A stretch of 64,000 bases of DNA from Putridiphycobacter roseus (GCF_003234935.1 NZ_QKSB01000001.1:310001-374000), one strand, 5' to 3'; counted from the stretch's first letter, positions 1 through 8,875 are shown. Notes: generated by a model from the sequence alone, not told the origin. Made by a program: numbers and translations.

Positions 1-793
1 AAAGCTCTATTGACAAATCAAAATTAATATTATTAAAGAAGTTTAATTGACTTACATTGGCATTAAGTAAAAATGAAACCTGTGTCCCATCAAATTCATA
101 TAAATACTGATAATCAGAGTTATGATGACCGATAAAATAAATTTTATTTTGAAACTCAATAAGATATGTAAAACTTAAAGAGCCAAAAGAACCAATAGGA
201 TTAAATACTGTTGGGACAGTATAAATTAAAATACCATTATTACTATTTAATGTGAAAATTTTATATAAACTTTCTGTTTCGTCATAACCTAAAAACACCA
301 ATACATTATTATAAGTTATTAAATTACTATAAACTATTACAGAGTCCAATCCCGGGGCAGCCCATATATCAAGGCCATTTGATTGCCAAACTCTATTTTT
401 AGCTCCATTAACTCCACTGTTGGTATCCAAGCCAATTAAATACATTTCGTTATTGAATGCGGTAAAACCAAAGGGGGCGATTCCCTTGTGAATCACATTT
501 CCATTTTGTCCATTTATAGCATCTAGATAAACATCTTTCACCAAGGTACAGGTATCTCCATTCGTTTTCCATACTTCTGCACCATAAGTTGAATCTCCTG
601 CCGAAAAGTAAGTCCAATTATTTTGCATCTCACTAATTTCTCCAGCGTAGCTTTCTTGATACAAAGCTGGATTAAAATATATGCTAGGAGCATCATTAAT
701 GGCTTGAATCATATATGGCTGCGTAAATGAAACATGCATTAAGGATATAATTAATATGGTAAATAAGTACTTCATAAAAGATAAATTTTTCAT
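1..793 (-). CDS. secreted ELWxxDG-repeat-like protein, 3' end outside window
   Basis: An open frame on the minus strand starts with ATG at 793 and stays open to the window edge, about 264 codons. It begins with a signal peptide (hydrophobic run ending in VSFTQ near residue 25). The mature part is rich in Asn, Tyr, Gly and aromatic residues and has segments such as AEVWKTNGD that resemble the ELWKTDGT repeats of secreted Bacteroidota proteins. A second Met at residue 7 is an alternative start. The C-terminus, where a T9SS sorting domain would be expected, is missing. The function is unknown; a surface or secreted propeller-like protein is my inference. Confidence 0.75.
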   Translation of the reverse strand, partial: MKNLSFMKYLFTILIISLMHVSFTQPYMIQAINDAPSIYFNPALYQESYAGEISEMQNNWTYFSAGDSTYGAEVWKTNGDTCTLVKDVYLDAINGQNGNVIHKGIAPFGFTAFNNEMYLIGLDTNSGVNGAKNRVWQSNGLDIWAAPGLDSVIVYSNLITYNNVLVFLGYDETESLYKIFTLNSNNGILIYTVPTVFNPIGSFGSLSFTYLIEFQNKIYFIGHHNSDYQYLYEFDGTQVSFLLNANVSQLNFFNNINFDLSIEL

Positions 794-969
794 AATAGTA
801 TGTTTTCTAAACTACTAACTATAATTCACTTAACAAAACTTATTCAAAGAATAGATTTTTATAAAATTACTCCTTTCCGCTCTATCATTAAGTCTGGAGG
901 ATAAAAAAAAATGCCATATCAGCTACAGCGATATGGCATTCATCAATTTTATATTTGGCCTTTTAAAAT
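794..969. other. intergenic region between two minus-strand genes
   Basis: This 176-base gap holds the 5' leader of the truncated secreted gene and the terminator of the GNAT-nitrilase gene (listed separately). A short reading frame that begins inside the terminator hairpin at 911 runs antisense to the nitrilase gene and looks like a shadow. I see no further gene. Confidence 0.5.
902..939 (-). terminator. Rho-independent terminator of the GNAT-nitrilase gene
   Basis: A perfect 10-bp inverted repeat (911-920 and 930-939, ATGCCATATC and its complement) encloses a 9-base loop. On the minus strand it is followed directly by a run of eight U residues. It lies 31 bases past the stop codon at 970, so it most likely ends that transcript before the next minus-strand gene. 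Confidence 0.85.
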
Positions 970-2493
970 TTACTTCTTTCTCAATTCAAATAAATCTGTT
1001 CTTCGGTCTCTTAAATTCTTAACCGCACCAAATTGGTTTAATTCTCTTAACAAATCAATGTCTACATCCGCAATCAAAATCATTTCCGTATTGGCAGTAG
1101 CTTCCGCTTTAATACCATTGGCCGGGAAAGAAAAATCGCAAGGCGTAAACACCATGGATTGGGCATACTGAATATCCATATTATGTACCTTAGGTAAATT
1201 ACCTACACTTCCTGCAATAGCTACATAGCATTCATTTTCAATAGCCCTTGCTTGGGCACAATGTCGTACCCTAGAATAACCGTTTTGTGTATCGGTTAAA
1301 AAGGGAACAAATAAAATATCCATGCCTTCATCCGCCAACAAACGGCTCAATTCCGGAAATTCCGAATCGTAACAAATCAAAATGCCAATTTTTCCACAAT
1401 CGGTATCGAAAGTCTTTAACTCAGAACCACCTTGCATCCCCCACACTTTAGCTTCATCTGGTGTAACGTGTAATTTTTCGTAACGTTCAGTAGTACCATC
1501 TCGCTTACATAAATACCCAACATTATACAATAAATCATCCCTAATTTCAGGCATGCTTCCTGTAATGACATTGATATTATAAATAATGGCCAATTCCGAA
1601 AATTTCTGTACAATTTTAGCTGTATGCTTCGATAGTTCTCGAATAGCTTCGGACTCTTTCATGTGGTTATTCTCGGCCATCAAAGGCGCATTAAAAAACT
1701 CTGGAAACAAGGCAAAGTCTGATCGGTATCCAGAAACTGCATCAATAAAATATTCCGCTTGCTGCATCAACTCCTCTAAATCTTTATACGGACGCATTTG
1801 CCATTGAATTAAACCCAATCGGACAATTTTCTTGTTGACCGCAGCTTTTTTAGTTTGTTTTTGATAATAAATATTATCCCACTCCAACAATACAGCATAT
1901 TCATTCGAAGCTTCATCTCCTTCTAAATACCCTTTCAACACTTTAGCTGGGTGAAAATCATTTGAAATTTGAAAATTAAGTACTGGATCTTGGATCTCTT
2001 TTCGTTTTACACTTTCAATGTATTCTTTAGGACTTAATTTATCGGCAAATTTATGGTAATTCGGTATACGACCACCAAAAGTAATTCCCCTTAAATTTAA
2101 TTGTTCGCACAATTCCTTTCTATAATCGTACAACCTACGTCCTAAACGTAAGCCTCTAAATTCGGACTTAATAAACACATCAATCCCATATAAAGTATCT
2201 CCCTTTGGGTTATGCGTATTAAAAGAATAATTTCCAGTTATTTCTTTATAGGTGTGGTGACCATCAAAATCATCATGATCAATAATAATAGACAAAGCAC
2301 AACCTGCAATAACCCCATTTACCTTAATTACCACTTGTCCTTTCGGAAACTTTTCTAACAAAGCTTTTAAGTGGGCTTCTTTCCAATAAGAATTTGGCAT
2401 GGTGGAATAGGCTTCAATCATGGCCGTTTTTAACTCCTGATAATCATTCAAAGTCAAATACTTTAATTCAATGTTTTCTATATCTTTTAACAT
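970..2493 (-). CDS. bifunctional GNAT N-acetyltransferase / carbon-nitrogen hydrolase
   Basis: A 507-residue cytoplasmic fusion protein. Residues 1-210 form a GNAT domain with the acetyl-CoA loop around 108-125 (SEFRGLRLGRRL). Residues 222-507 are a nitrilase-superfamily domain with the triad visible as Glu265 (FPEFF), Lys340 (YEKLH) and Cys374 (ICYDSE). The same two-domain arrangement is known in other bacteria; the nitrilase part would act on an amide and the GNAT part on an amine, but the substrate is unknown. It is monocistronic, with a terminator just downstream. A possible -7 element TATATTTG lies at 2586-2593, which would give a leader of about 90 bases. Confidence 0.93.
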   Translation of the reverse strand: MLKDIENIELKYLTLNDYQELKTAMIEAYSTMPNSYWKEAHLKALLEKFPKGQVVIKVNGVIAGCALSIIIDHDDFDGHHTYKEITGNYSFNTHNPKGDTLYGIDVFIKSEFRGLRLGRRLYDYRKELCEQLNLRGITFGGRIPNYHKFADKLSPKEYIESVKRKEIQDPVLNFQISNDFHPAKVLKGYLEGDEASNEYAVLLEWDNIYYQKQTKKAAVNKKIVRLGLIQWQMRPYKDLEELMQQAEYFIDAVSGYRSDFALFPEFFNAPLMAENNHMKESEAIRELSKHTAKIVQKFSELAIIYNINVITGSMPEIRDDLLYNVGYLCKRDGTTERYEKLHVTPDEAKVWGMQGGSELKTFDTDCGKIGILICYDSEFPELSRLLADEGMDILFVPFLTDTQNGYSRVRHCAQARAIENECYVAIAGSVGNLPKVHNMDIQYAQSMVFTPCDFSFPANGIKAEATANTEMILIADVDIDLLRELNQFGAVKNLRDRRTDLFELRKK

Positions 2494-2731
2494 TTTTAAG
2501 CGATCATATTTTATACAATAATATACTCATTTTATTTGAATAAATTACAGGATTTTTTTTCATGAATTATTCAAATTCGAGCAATCAAATATAGATTAAA
2601 AACGAATATAAAATCAATTGTGAAAATTATTTTATTGCACTTATTTACAGCACCTTGAACTGATATGAGACCGCAACAAATCAAAATAGTGCTTAAAAGG
2701 CAGGGAATTTAATGCTAAAAATGCTATTCAA
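2494..2731. other. intergenic region, 238 bases
   Basis: It separates the GNAT-nitrilase gene from the first OsmC gene. It is AT-rich. I see the candidate minus-strand -7 element CAAATATA (reverse TATATTTG) at 2586-2593, no reading frame longer than ten codons with a convincing start, and no strong hairpin. Confidence 0.4.
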
Positions 2732-3145
2732 TTATTCGTAAATGATATGGTAACTCATTTCAGCAAAGGCTTCGAACATGGCATATACACCACAGTATTT
2801 TGTAATCGACAAATCCACCGCTTTTTCTATTTTCTTTTTGTCTAAATCTGGACCAGAAAAATAATACCGTAATTCTACCGCTTTGTATATTTTAGGGTGT
2901 TCTTCTGTTAATTCTCCATCTACTTCAATTCTAAAAGCAGTGGTATTGACTTTCATTTTATTCAACACTGAAATCACATCCAAACCAGAGCAACTTGCCA
3001 AGGAAGCTAACATAGTTCCTTTTGGTCTTACACCAGCATCTGACCCACCAAATTCTGCAGCAGTATCAAATTTTATCGTACCTCCTGGTACTTCCGAAAT
3101 AAAGGTCATGTCTTTTTCCCAACGGGTTGTAGTAGTATGTGTCAT
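2732..3145 (-). CDS. OsmC family protein (paralogue 1)
   Basis: A 137-residue protein of the OsmC/Ohr fold. The two family cysteines are visible: Cys52 in LASCSGLDV and Cys118 in TKYCGVY, which in characterised members reduce organic peroxides. The length is normal. It is clearly paralogous to the gene at 4566-4979: same length, and many identical stretches such as VEVDG-LTEEHPK and DKIEKAVDLS-like blocks. The two copies flank a glycosyltransferase gene on the same strand. A weak -7 element (TATCTTTC) lies upstream. Whether it is a peroxidase or another OsmC subfamily member cannot be told from the sequence. Confidence 0.9.
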   Translation of the reverse strand: MTHTTTTRWEKDMTFISEVPGGTIKFDTAAEFGGSDAGVRPKGTMLASLASCSGLDVISVLNKMKVNTTAFRIEVDGELTEEHPKIYKAVELRYYFSGPDLDKKKIEKAVDLSITKYCGVYAMFEAFAEMSYHIIYE

Positions 3146-3287
3146 ATTGTTGTCTGTATGGTGAATTACTTAAAAAATGAAAGATAATACTTTCAAAACA
3201 AATGTTGTATTTTATAATCCCAATTTTAAAAACCACCTGTCTAAACATCTATTTTTCAATTGAAAAAAATGATTGTAAATGAAATAA

Positions 3288-4388
3288 TCAACCTATGAGC
3301 ATGCTCCAAATTTGTTCCGCGGAGGTATCCCAATTAAATTTTTGTGCTTGTTGCAGACCGAGTATCTTATTTTTATCTCTCAAATCGGCATCATTCACTA
3401 TTCTATCCATACCATCCTTAATGCTTTCTACATCAAAAGGATCGACATAAACAGCAGCTTCACCGCATACTTCAGGCAAGGAAGTTAAATTCCCAGAAAG
3501 CACAGGCACGCCACTTTGCATGGCTTCCACCAATGGAATACCAAATCCTTCGAAATAAGAGACCAAACACAGGGCCTGGGCTGCGCCAACTATTTCAGCT
3601 AAGACAACAATGTTTACATGGCCGGTAAATAATACCTCTTCATCCTCCTTGTCCGCATCTTTGCCATTTGACCATAGTTTTTCTCCAACCACCAGTAATT
3701 TTAATTCCGATTTATTTTCTTGCTTAAATAATTGAAAAGCTTTTACTAATCGGTCTATATTTTTACGTGGGTGAATGGCACCAACATAGACTAAAAATGG
3801 GGCACCGCCAGTAAACTGTTGTTTAACTTTTTCTATAACCTCTCCTGTTTGCACTTTAAAATATGGACTAGCAGCATTGTAAACCACCTCAATTTTCTCC
3901 TCCTCTACATGGTACTTCTCCACAATATCTTGCTTCGAATAATGAGACACCGTAACAATTTTATCTGCTTTTTTGGCAAATAAAGGAAAGTATTTTTTTA
4001 AGTACTTTCTCGGTGCACTTGGAATATCTTCAGGGAAATGTTCAAAATTTAAATCGTGAATCACTCCGATTTGCCTTACATCCGTCCTTAAAGAAAGGTA
4101 ACCATCAGGGGAGAAAAAAACATCAATTTGATACTTCTTTAAGGCTTTAGTAATGGAATAATTAAACCAAATTCTAAATAAAATGGGGTGACGTGCTTGG
4201 GGGGATAAAACAATAGGAACGACATTGTCGGCAAATATAAATTTCGCATCAAATGGTCGATCAAAGAAAAAATAAAAAGTATGTTCAGGATGATTTAAAA
4301 CCAAACGCTTGGTAATTTCATAGGTAAACCACCCAAATCCTTCCATTTTATTGGCCAATAAAAATCTTGTATTAATTCCGATACGCAC
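3288..4388 (-). CDS. GT4-family glycosyltransferase (group 1)
   Basis: A 366-residue cytoplasmic enzyme of the GT-B fold. Residues 1-180 are the acceptor domain, with HDLN at 111-114. The donor half starts at VGAIHPRKN (202-210), a typical GT4 signature, and carries the E-x7-E motif as Glu280 and Glu288 in EGFGIPLVE, which contacts the nucleotide sugar. A GNLTSLPEV segment follows. It transfers a hexose or related sugar to a glycan or lipid acceptor; neither can be named. It is separated from both OsmC genes by more than 90 bases, so cotranscription is uncertain. A TAATTTCG element just upstream may be its -7 box. Confidence 0.92.
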   Translation of the reverse strand: MRIGINTRFLLANKMEGFGWFTYEITKRLVLNHPEHTFYFFFDRPFDAKFIFADNVVPIVLSPQARHPILFRIWFNYSITKALKKYQIDVFFSPDGYLSLRTDVRQIGVIHDLNFEHFPEDIPSAPRKYLKKYFPLFAKKADKIVTVSHYSKQDIVEKYHVEEEKIEVVYNAASPYFKVQTGEVIEKVKQQFTGGAPFLVYVGAIHPRKNIDRLVKAFQLFKQENKSELKLLVVGEKLWSNGKDADKEDEEVLFTGHVNIVVLAEIVGAAQALCLVSYFEGFGIPLVEAMQSGVPVLSGNLTSLPEVCGEAAVYVDPFDVESIKDGMDRIVNDADLRDKNKILGLQQAQKFNWDTSAEQIWSMLIG

Positions 4389-4474
4389 ATTGCGAAATTA
4401 AAATAAAAAATGGAGCAGTCTGTAATATTATTTAGAATTCCTGCGGAACTTTGTTGAACATTAGTCTACATAAA

Positions 4475-4573
4475 CTACTTTCTTTTTCGCATTTTATATG
4501 CCAACCAAATAATACCAATGACCAAATGGGCCATTATTACCCCAAAAATGATGTACGCCCACGAATTATTCAT
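4475..4573 (-). CDS. 32-residue single-pass membrane peptide
   Basis: A small frame that starts with ATG at 4573 inside the end of the upstream OsmC gene: the two share the eight bases ATGAATAA, so translation is probably coupled. The product has a short polar N-terminus (MNNSW), one hydrophobic helix of about 20 residues, and a basic tail (MRKRK), the pattern of an inner-membrane peptide with the tail in the cytoplasm. It resembles small anchors such as CcmD- or CcoS-type peptides in layout only; I recognise no family. No longer gene competes for this gap. The evidence is the overlap and the composition. Confidence 0.55.
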   Translation of the reverse strand: MNNSWAYIIFGVIMAHLVIGIIWLAYKMRKRK

Positions 4574-4979
4574 ACACTATCTCATGAGTTACTTTAGCAA
4601 AACTTCTAAACATTTCAAAAACGCCACAATATCTATTCACCGATAAATCCACCGCTTTTTCAATTTTATCCTTTTTTAAATCCTCCCCCTTAAAAAAATA
4701 ACGTACCGTCACCTTATCATAAAACTTAGGATGCTCCTCTGTCAAATTTCCATCCACCTCAACCCTAAATGCACTTACTTCAGCCCGCATTTTTTTTAAC
4801 AAGGAAACAACATCCATACCTGTACAACCAGCTAAAGCACTTAACATAGTTGGTTTTGGTCTTACCCCGCCATCCTGTCCGCCGACTTCCACATCTGCAT
4901 CAAATTTAATTTTTCCGCCAGGTACAGTAGCTTCAAACATCATGTCGCCCGACCAATTTGTAATTGTTTTATGGTTCAT
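4566..4979 (-). CDS. OsmC family protein (paralogue 2)
   Basis: A 137-residue OsmC/Ohr-fold protein with Cys52 (LAGCTGMDV) and Cys118 (NRYCGVF) in the family positions. It is a paralogue of the gene at 2732-3145 with identical length and no gaps apparent. A perfect -7 element (TATTTTTG, reverse of 4997-5004) lies 18 bases upstream of the start codon. Its 3' end overlaps a 32-residue membrane peptide frame by eight bases. Organic hydroperoxide or thiol metabolism is the likely field, inferred from the family. Confidence 0.9.
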   Translation of the reverse strand: MNHKTITNWSGDMMFEATVPGGKIKFDADVEVGGQDGGVRPKPTMLSALAGCTGMDVVSLLKKMRAEVSAFRVEVDGNLTEEHPKFYDKVTVRYFFKGEDLKKDKIEKAVDLSVNRYCGVFEMFRSFAKVTHEIVYE

Positions 4980-4996
4980 CTTCTATTTATTTATTT

Positions 4997-5004
4997 CAAA
5001 AATA
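4997..5004 (-). promoter_or_regulatory. -7 promoter element of osmC paralogue 2
   Basis: Read on the minus strand this is TATTTTTG, an exact match to the Bacteroidota -7 consensus TAnnTTTG, 18 bases before the ATG at 4979. I see no clear -33 TTTG at the standard spacing. Confidence 0.55.
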
Positions 5005-5159
5005 ATGAATCTTAATCTTTTTTTAGGTAGTAAATATTACATAATAGGTTGATTAAAGTCACTTTTCTATAAATAATCATTGCGGTGCTTTAACTTATTA
5101 AAGTTGATTCCAACAAATGATTGATTACTCAAAACCCTATGTTAATTAGAATAATATTA

Positions 5160-5167
5160 TACTTTTG
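5160..5167 (+). promoter_or_regulatory. -7 promoter element of the FkbM methyltransferase gene
   Basis: TACTTTTG matches TAnnTTTG exactly and ends 13 bases before the ATG at 5181. It lies downstream of a TTG (5121) that would extend the frame by 20 codons, so it supports the ATG at 5181 as the real start. Confidence 0.6.
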
Positions 5168-5180
5168 TGGCTTGCATCCT

Positions 5181-5903
5181 ATGAAAAATCGTATTAAATA
5201 TATCCTTCAGAAAATACTTGGATACCATACCTACCTATATTGGTTTTCATTATTTAAAATTAAGACATTAAAAGGCGACAAAAAAGAGGGAGATTTCTTT
5301 TACTTTATGAATAGTATTGACCAAGCGGGAGATTTATTAGACATAGGTGCAAATATTGGGATCATGACCTATCATTTATCCAAACATTTTCCGGATAGAA
5401 AAATTTATGCTATTGAACCCATGCCGGATAATTTAGCAATACTAGAAAAAGTAGTCGCCCATAAAAAGCTAAAAAACGTAAACATTCTTCCACTTGCAGT
5501 AGGTCATGAAGCCACTAATTTAGAAATGGTTTTACCACTCGAACGCAACGTTAAAATGCAAGGATTAGCACATGTGGTGCACGACAGTATTGCGGAATGG
5601 AATGAAGGAGAGAAATTCAATGTAAAATGCATCACTTTGGACCAAGAATTCGAAAACGTTCGCATTGCTGGAATAAAAATGGACATTGAAAATTTTGAAT
5701 ATTTTGCCCTTTTAGGAGGGCAAAAAATGATTCAAAAATATAAGCCTGTCATCTATTTAGAACTTTGGCCGAATGAAGGAAGAGATAAATGCTTTGATCT
5801 ATTAAATAAATTAGGCTACAAAGCGTTTGTTGTCATAGAAAGTAAATTGATTAAATTTAATCCGGCCATACATGAAAAACAGAATTTTGTTTTTAAAGTA
5901 TAA
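5181..5903 (+). CDS. FkbM family SAM-dependent methyltransferase
   Basis: A 240-residue cytoplasmic methyltransferase. SAM motif I is DIGANIG at 54-60, followed by the acidic-loop residue Glu79 (AIEPMP) at the end of the second strand; the KMDIEN segment further on is typical of FkbM proteins. The start at 5181 is chosen because a TAnnTTTG promoter lies at 5160-5167; the frame is open upstream to a TTG at 5121. Such enzymes usually O-methylate sugars of glycans. Four bases separate it from the flippase gene downstream, so the two form an operon that suggests a role in surface glycan modification. Confidence 0.88.
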   Translation: MKNRIKYILQKILGYHTYLYWFSLFKIKTLKGDKKEGDFFYFMNSIDQAGDLLDIGANIGIMTYHLSKHFPDRKIYAIEPMPDNLAILEKVVAHKKLKNVNILPLAVGHEATNLEMVLPLERNVKMQGLAHVVHDSIAEWNEGEKFNVKCITLDQEFENVRIAGIKMDIENFEYFALLGGQKMIQKYKPVIYLELWPNEGRDKCFDLLNKLGYKAFVVIESKLIKFNPAIHEKQNFVFKV

Positions 5904-5907
5904 TTAA

Positions 5908-7374
5908 ATGCAAAAAAAATTCCTTTTTAATTTAGCATTAATCCTATTACTCAATGTAATTGTTAAGCCATTTTATATTTTAGGAATTGATGCCGAAGTT
6001 CAAAACCAAGTCGGTACCGCACAATATGGCCTTTATTTTTCCTTATTAAATTTAAGTTTTTTATTCAATATGTTTCTCGATTTTGGGATTGTTAATTACA
6101 ACACTAGAAACATTGCGCAACACCCTAACCTGCTTTCTTCGTATTTTTCTAAACTCAGTTCTATAAGAATATTACTCTTTGGTTTTTATTTATCTATACT
6201 CCTGTTAGTGGGTTTCTTTATCGGATATAAGCCCGATCAGCTATACCTATTATTACTATTGGCGATCAACCAATGCATTGTTGCCTCCATTCAATTTTTA
6301 CGGTCTAACATCACCGGACTACATTGGTTTAAAACGGAAGCCATGCTTTCTGTACTCGACAGGCTACTTTTAATTATATTTTGCAGTCTATTATTATGGT
6401 CCAATTTATTTTCTCAACACATTACTATTGAATGGTTTATTTACGCTCAAATGTTGGCATACACACTTACTTTTTTTACGGCGCTGTTCGTATTAAAAAA
6501 TGAAATAAAGCCTTTTCATTTCAAGCTTTCAAAAACAATCACCACTAGCCTTTTAAAGCAAAGTTTTCCATATGCATTATTGATATTTTTAATGTTTATT
6601 TACAATAGAATTGATTCTATTATGTTGGAAAGAATTCTTCCAAATGGCGAAATTCAAGCAGGGATTTATGCACAAGGTTTTCGGTATTTAGATGCCATTA
6701 ATATGTTTGCATTGCTCTTTGCAGGCTTATTACTTCCTATTTATGCTAGGCTACTCAAACAAAAGGAATCTATTTATCAAATGGTCGAAATTCCTATTCG
6801 GCTATTAATTGGCGGAAGCCTTATCATCAGTATCACTTGTTTTTATCATGCAGAGTTTATTATGGGACTTAGGTACCAACATTTTGTTGTGGAATCGGCT
6901 TTGCCTTTTGCCATCTTAATACTTTCTTTCATCCCCATTTCTTTCACCTATATATTTGGTACTGCACTTACCGCTAATGGTAGTTTAAAAGCATTAAATT
7001 GGATGGCTATTGCAGGGGTGATTCTGAATATTTCACTCAACTTAATTTTTATACCAAAATTAGAAGCCTATGGTGCCGCCATTGCTACTTTAATTACCCA
7101 GTTTTTTACAGCATTGGTTCAAATTATCATTGCCTATAAAATTTTTCAATTTAAAATCAACACAAAATTGCTATTTGGCATGGTCGGTTTTACTTTTTTA
7201 TTATGGGGGATAAATAGCGATTATATATTTCATTACCAGTACGCTGCACCACGATTTATTCTCACTTTAATGGGGAGTATATTTGGTCTGTTTTTCTTTA
7301 GAATCATAAAAATAAGCACCTTGATCCAATTTCTTAAAAAAGCATTCAAAGAAAAGTCTGTTAAGGAATCCTAA
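5908..7374 (+). CDS. wzx: polysaccharide flippase of the MOP superfamily (Wzx-like)
   Basis: A 488-residue integral membrane protein with about 14 predicted hydrophobic helices spread over the whole length, beginning at the N-terminus (FLFNLALILLLNVIVKP). The size and pattern fit the Wzx/PST branch of the MOP exporters, which flip undecaprenyl-linked oligosaccharides across the inner membrane. The Asn-Thr-Arg-Asn stretch near residue 65 and a charged loop with NRIDSIM near 236 also fit this family. It follows the FkbM methyltransferase by four bases. The substrate is unknown. The symbol marks the family, not proven orthology. Confidence 0.85.
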   Translation: MQKKFLFNLALILLLNVIVKPFYILGIDAEVQNQVGTAQYGLYFSLLNLSFLFNMFLDFGIVNYNTRNIAQHPNLLSSYFSKLSSIRILLFGFYLSILLLVGFFIGYKPDQLYLLLLLAINQCIVASIQFLRSNITGLHWFKTEAMLSVLDRLLLIIFCSLLLWSNLFSQHITIEWFIYAQMLAYTLTFFTALFVLKNEIKPFHFKLSKTITTSLLKQSFPYALLIFLMFIYNRIDSIMLERILPNGEIQAGIYAQGFRYLDAINMFALLFAGLLLPIYARLLKQKESIYQMVEIPIRLLIGGSLIISITCFYHAEFIMGLRYQHFVVESALPFAILILSFIPISFTYIFGTALTANGSLKALNWMAIAGVILNISLNLIFIPKLEAYGAAIATLITQFFTALVQIIIAYKIFQFKINTKLLFGMVGFTFLLWGINSDYIFHYQYAAPRFILTLMGSIFGLFFFRIIKISTLIQFLKKAFKEKSVKES

Positions 7375-7433
7375 TATTTAAAAAAAATAATAGTTTAAAT
7401 CGTTACAAACACACTCGTTTGCTAATAAAACTC

Positions 7434-7441
7434 TAAATTTG
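7434..7441 (+). promoter_or_regulatory. -7 promoter element of the 475-residue conserved protein
   Basis: TAAATTTG is an exact TAnnTTTG match. It overlaps two TTG codons that are in frame with the gene downstream, which argues against starts at 7439 or 7442 and for an ATG at 7448 or 7460. Confidence 0.55.
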
Positions 7442-7447
7442 TTGAAC

Positions 7448-8875
7448 ATGCCGATTGAAATGACACAAAAACGACTTACTACTGAGGAAAAAGCACTTTC
7501 TATTAACTTAGATCCAACTATTTATGGCTCGTTTGCTGAAATTGGAGCTGGACAAGAAGTAGCAGCTACCTTTTTTAGAACAGGTGGATCTTCAGGAACC
7601 ATTGCTTATACGCATTCAGCGTATGACATGAAAATTAGTGACAGCATGTATGGTAAGTGTAAAAGGTATGTTTGTGAAGACAGACTGCACCAAATGCTGG
7701 ATAAGGAATACCAAAATTTACACAACACGATTCCGAAAAGAGCGGAGACTTCTCGTTTCTTTGCTTTTGCAAATACAGTAGAATCTCTGAATTACCATAA
7801 AACCAATCAAGGTCAAGGTTGGGTAGGTATTAAATTTCAGTTAAAAAAACATGGTCCCCCAAATCAAATAATTTTGCATGTAAAAATGCACGATAATAGT
7901 CACCAAGAACAACAAAAAACATTAGGAATATTAGGGGTGAATTTAATTCATGCAGCCTATTCGGATTATGAAAAAATCACAGAGTTTTTAGAAGACTTGT
8001 CATACCGTTTACCTAAAGACAGAATGGAAATTGACATGTGTAGTGTCACTGGTCCAGATTTTGAACATGTAGACAACCGTTTAATTGCATTGTTGTTGGT
8101 AAAAACAAAGTTGACAGATGCCACCATGTTTGACCAAACAGGACAAGTTATTCAAGCAACATCTACCTTATATAAAAAGAATATATTTTTAATGCGTGGC
8201 CGTTTCAGACCAGCAACAAAAGTACATGTGGATATGGTATCGGCTGGACTAGATTTATTTTTAAAAGAACCAGAGGTTGATCCTGAACAAGTACAGGTTT
8301 TATTAGAGTTGACCTTAAAGGATTTAACTGCAGATGGTAAAATTTCAATCAAAGATTTTTTAGACCGCGCCGAATTACTGACATCTATGGGGTATACCGT
8401 GATGATTAGTAACTACCTGAAACATTATAAAATGATTGAGTACCTTTCTACTTTTACGAAAGGTAGAAAAATGGGAGTAGTATTAGGTGTTTATAACCTA
8501 CAAACCATTTTCGACGAAAAGTATTACGACAATTTGGAAGGTGGACTTCTAGAAGCCTTTGGTCGTGGTTTTGGTAGAAATGTAAAAATGTTTGTCTACC
8601 CTGCCCTAAATGTAGAAGATGGCAGTCTTTATGATTTAGCAAACTTTGAACTGCCTTCACACTTAACCGGCTTATTGGACTATATGAAAAAGACCAATAA
8701 AATTGAAGCCATTTCGGATTATAAATATCAATTGATGAAAATATTCTCAGATGACGTATTGGCTAAAATAAAAGCGGGTGCTAGTAACTGGGAAGAAGAT
8801 GTTCCAGAAGAGGTAATGAAAGCAATTAAATACTACAAATTATTTGGGTACAAGACTAAAAAAGTAAAGGTTTAA
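7448..8875 (+). CDS. conserved Bacteroidota protein of unknown function
   Basis: A 475-residue soluble protein without signal peptide or membrane helix. The N-terminal core INLDPTIYGSFAEIGAGQEV and the RTGGSSGTIA segment are highly conserved in Bacteroidota homologues as I remember them. These are often labelled 'TonB-dependent receptor' or 'nicotinamide-nucleotide adenylyltransferase', but no barrel, plug or HxGH motif is visible here, so I treat those labels as unreliable. ATG 7448 is used; ATG 7460 is equally possible given the promoter at 7434-7441. It is monocistronic, and its stop codon overlaps that of the convergent lipoprotein gene (shared TTAA at 8872-8875). It could be an enzyme; no catalytic motif is recognised. 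Confidence 0.85.
   Translation: MPIEMTQKRLTTEEKALSINLDPTIYGSFAEIGAGQEVAATFFRTGGSSGTIAYTHSAYDMKISDSMYGKCKRYVCEDRLHQMLDKEYQNLHNTIPKRAETSRFFAFANTVESLNYHKTNQGQGWVGIKFQLKKHGPPNQIILHVKMHDNSHQEQQKTLGILGVNLIHAAYSDYEKITEFLEDLSYRLPKDRMEIDMCSVTGPDFEHVDNRLIALLLVKTKLTDATMFDQTGQVIQATSTLYKKNIFLMRGRFRPATKVHVDMVSAGLDLFLKEPEVDPEQVQVLLELTLKDLTADGKISIKDFLDRAELLTSMGYTVMISNYLKHYKMIEYLSTFTKGRKMGVVLGVYNLQTIFDEKYYDNLEGGLLEAFGRGFGRNVKMFVYPALNVEDGSLYDLANFELPSHLTGLLDYMKKTNKIEAISDYKYQLMKIFSDDVLAKIKAGASNWEEDVPEEVMKAIKYYKLFGYKTKKVKV

Noticed and set aside
911..1171. 86-codon plus-strand frame at the terminator
   Set aside because: Its start is inside a perfect terminator hairpin and the rest is antisense to the nitrilase domain.
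7439..7447. TTG starts of the 475-residue protein
   Set aside because: They overlap a perfect -7 promoter element; ATG 7448 or 7460 is the better start.
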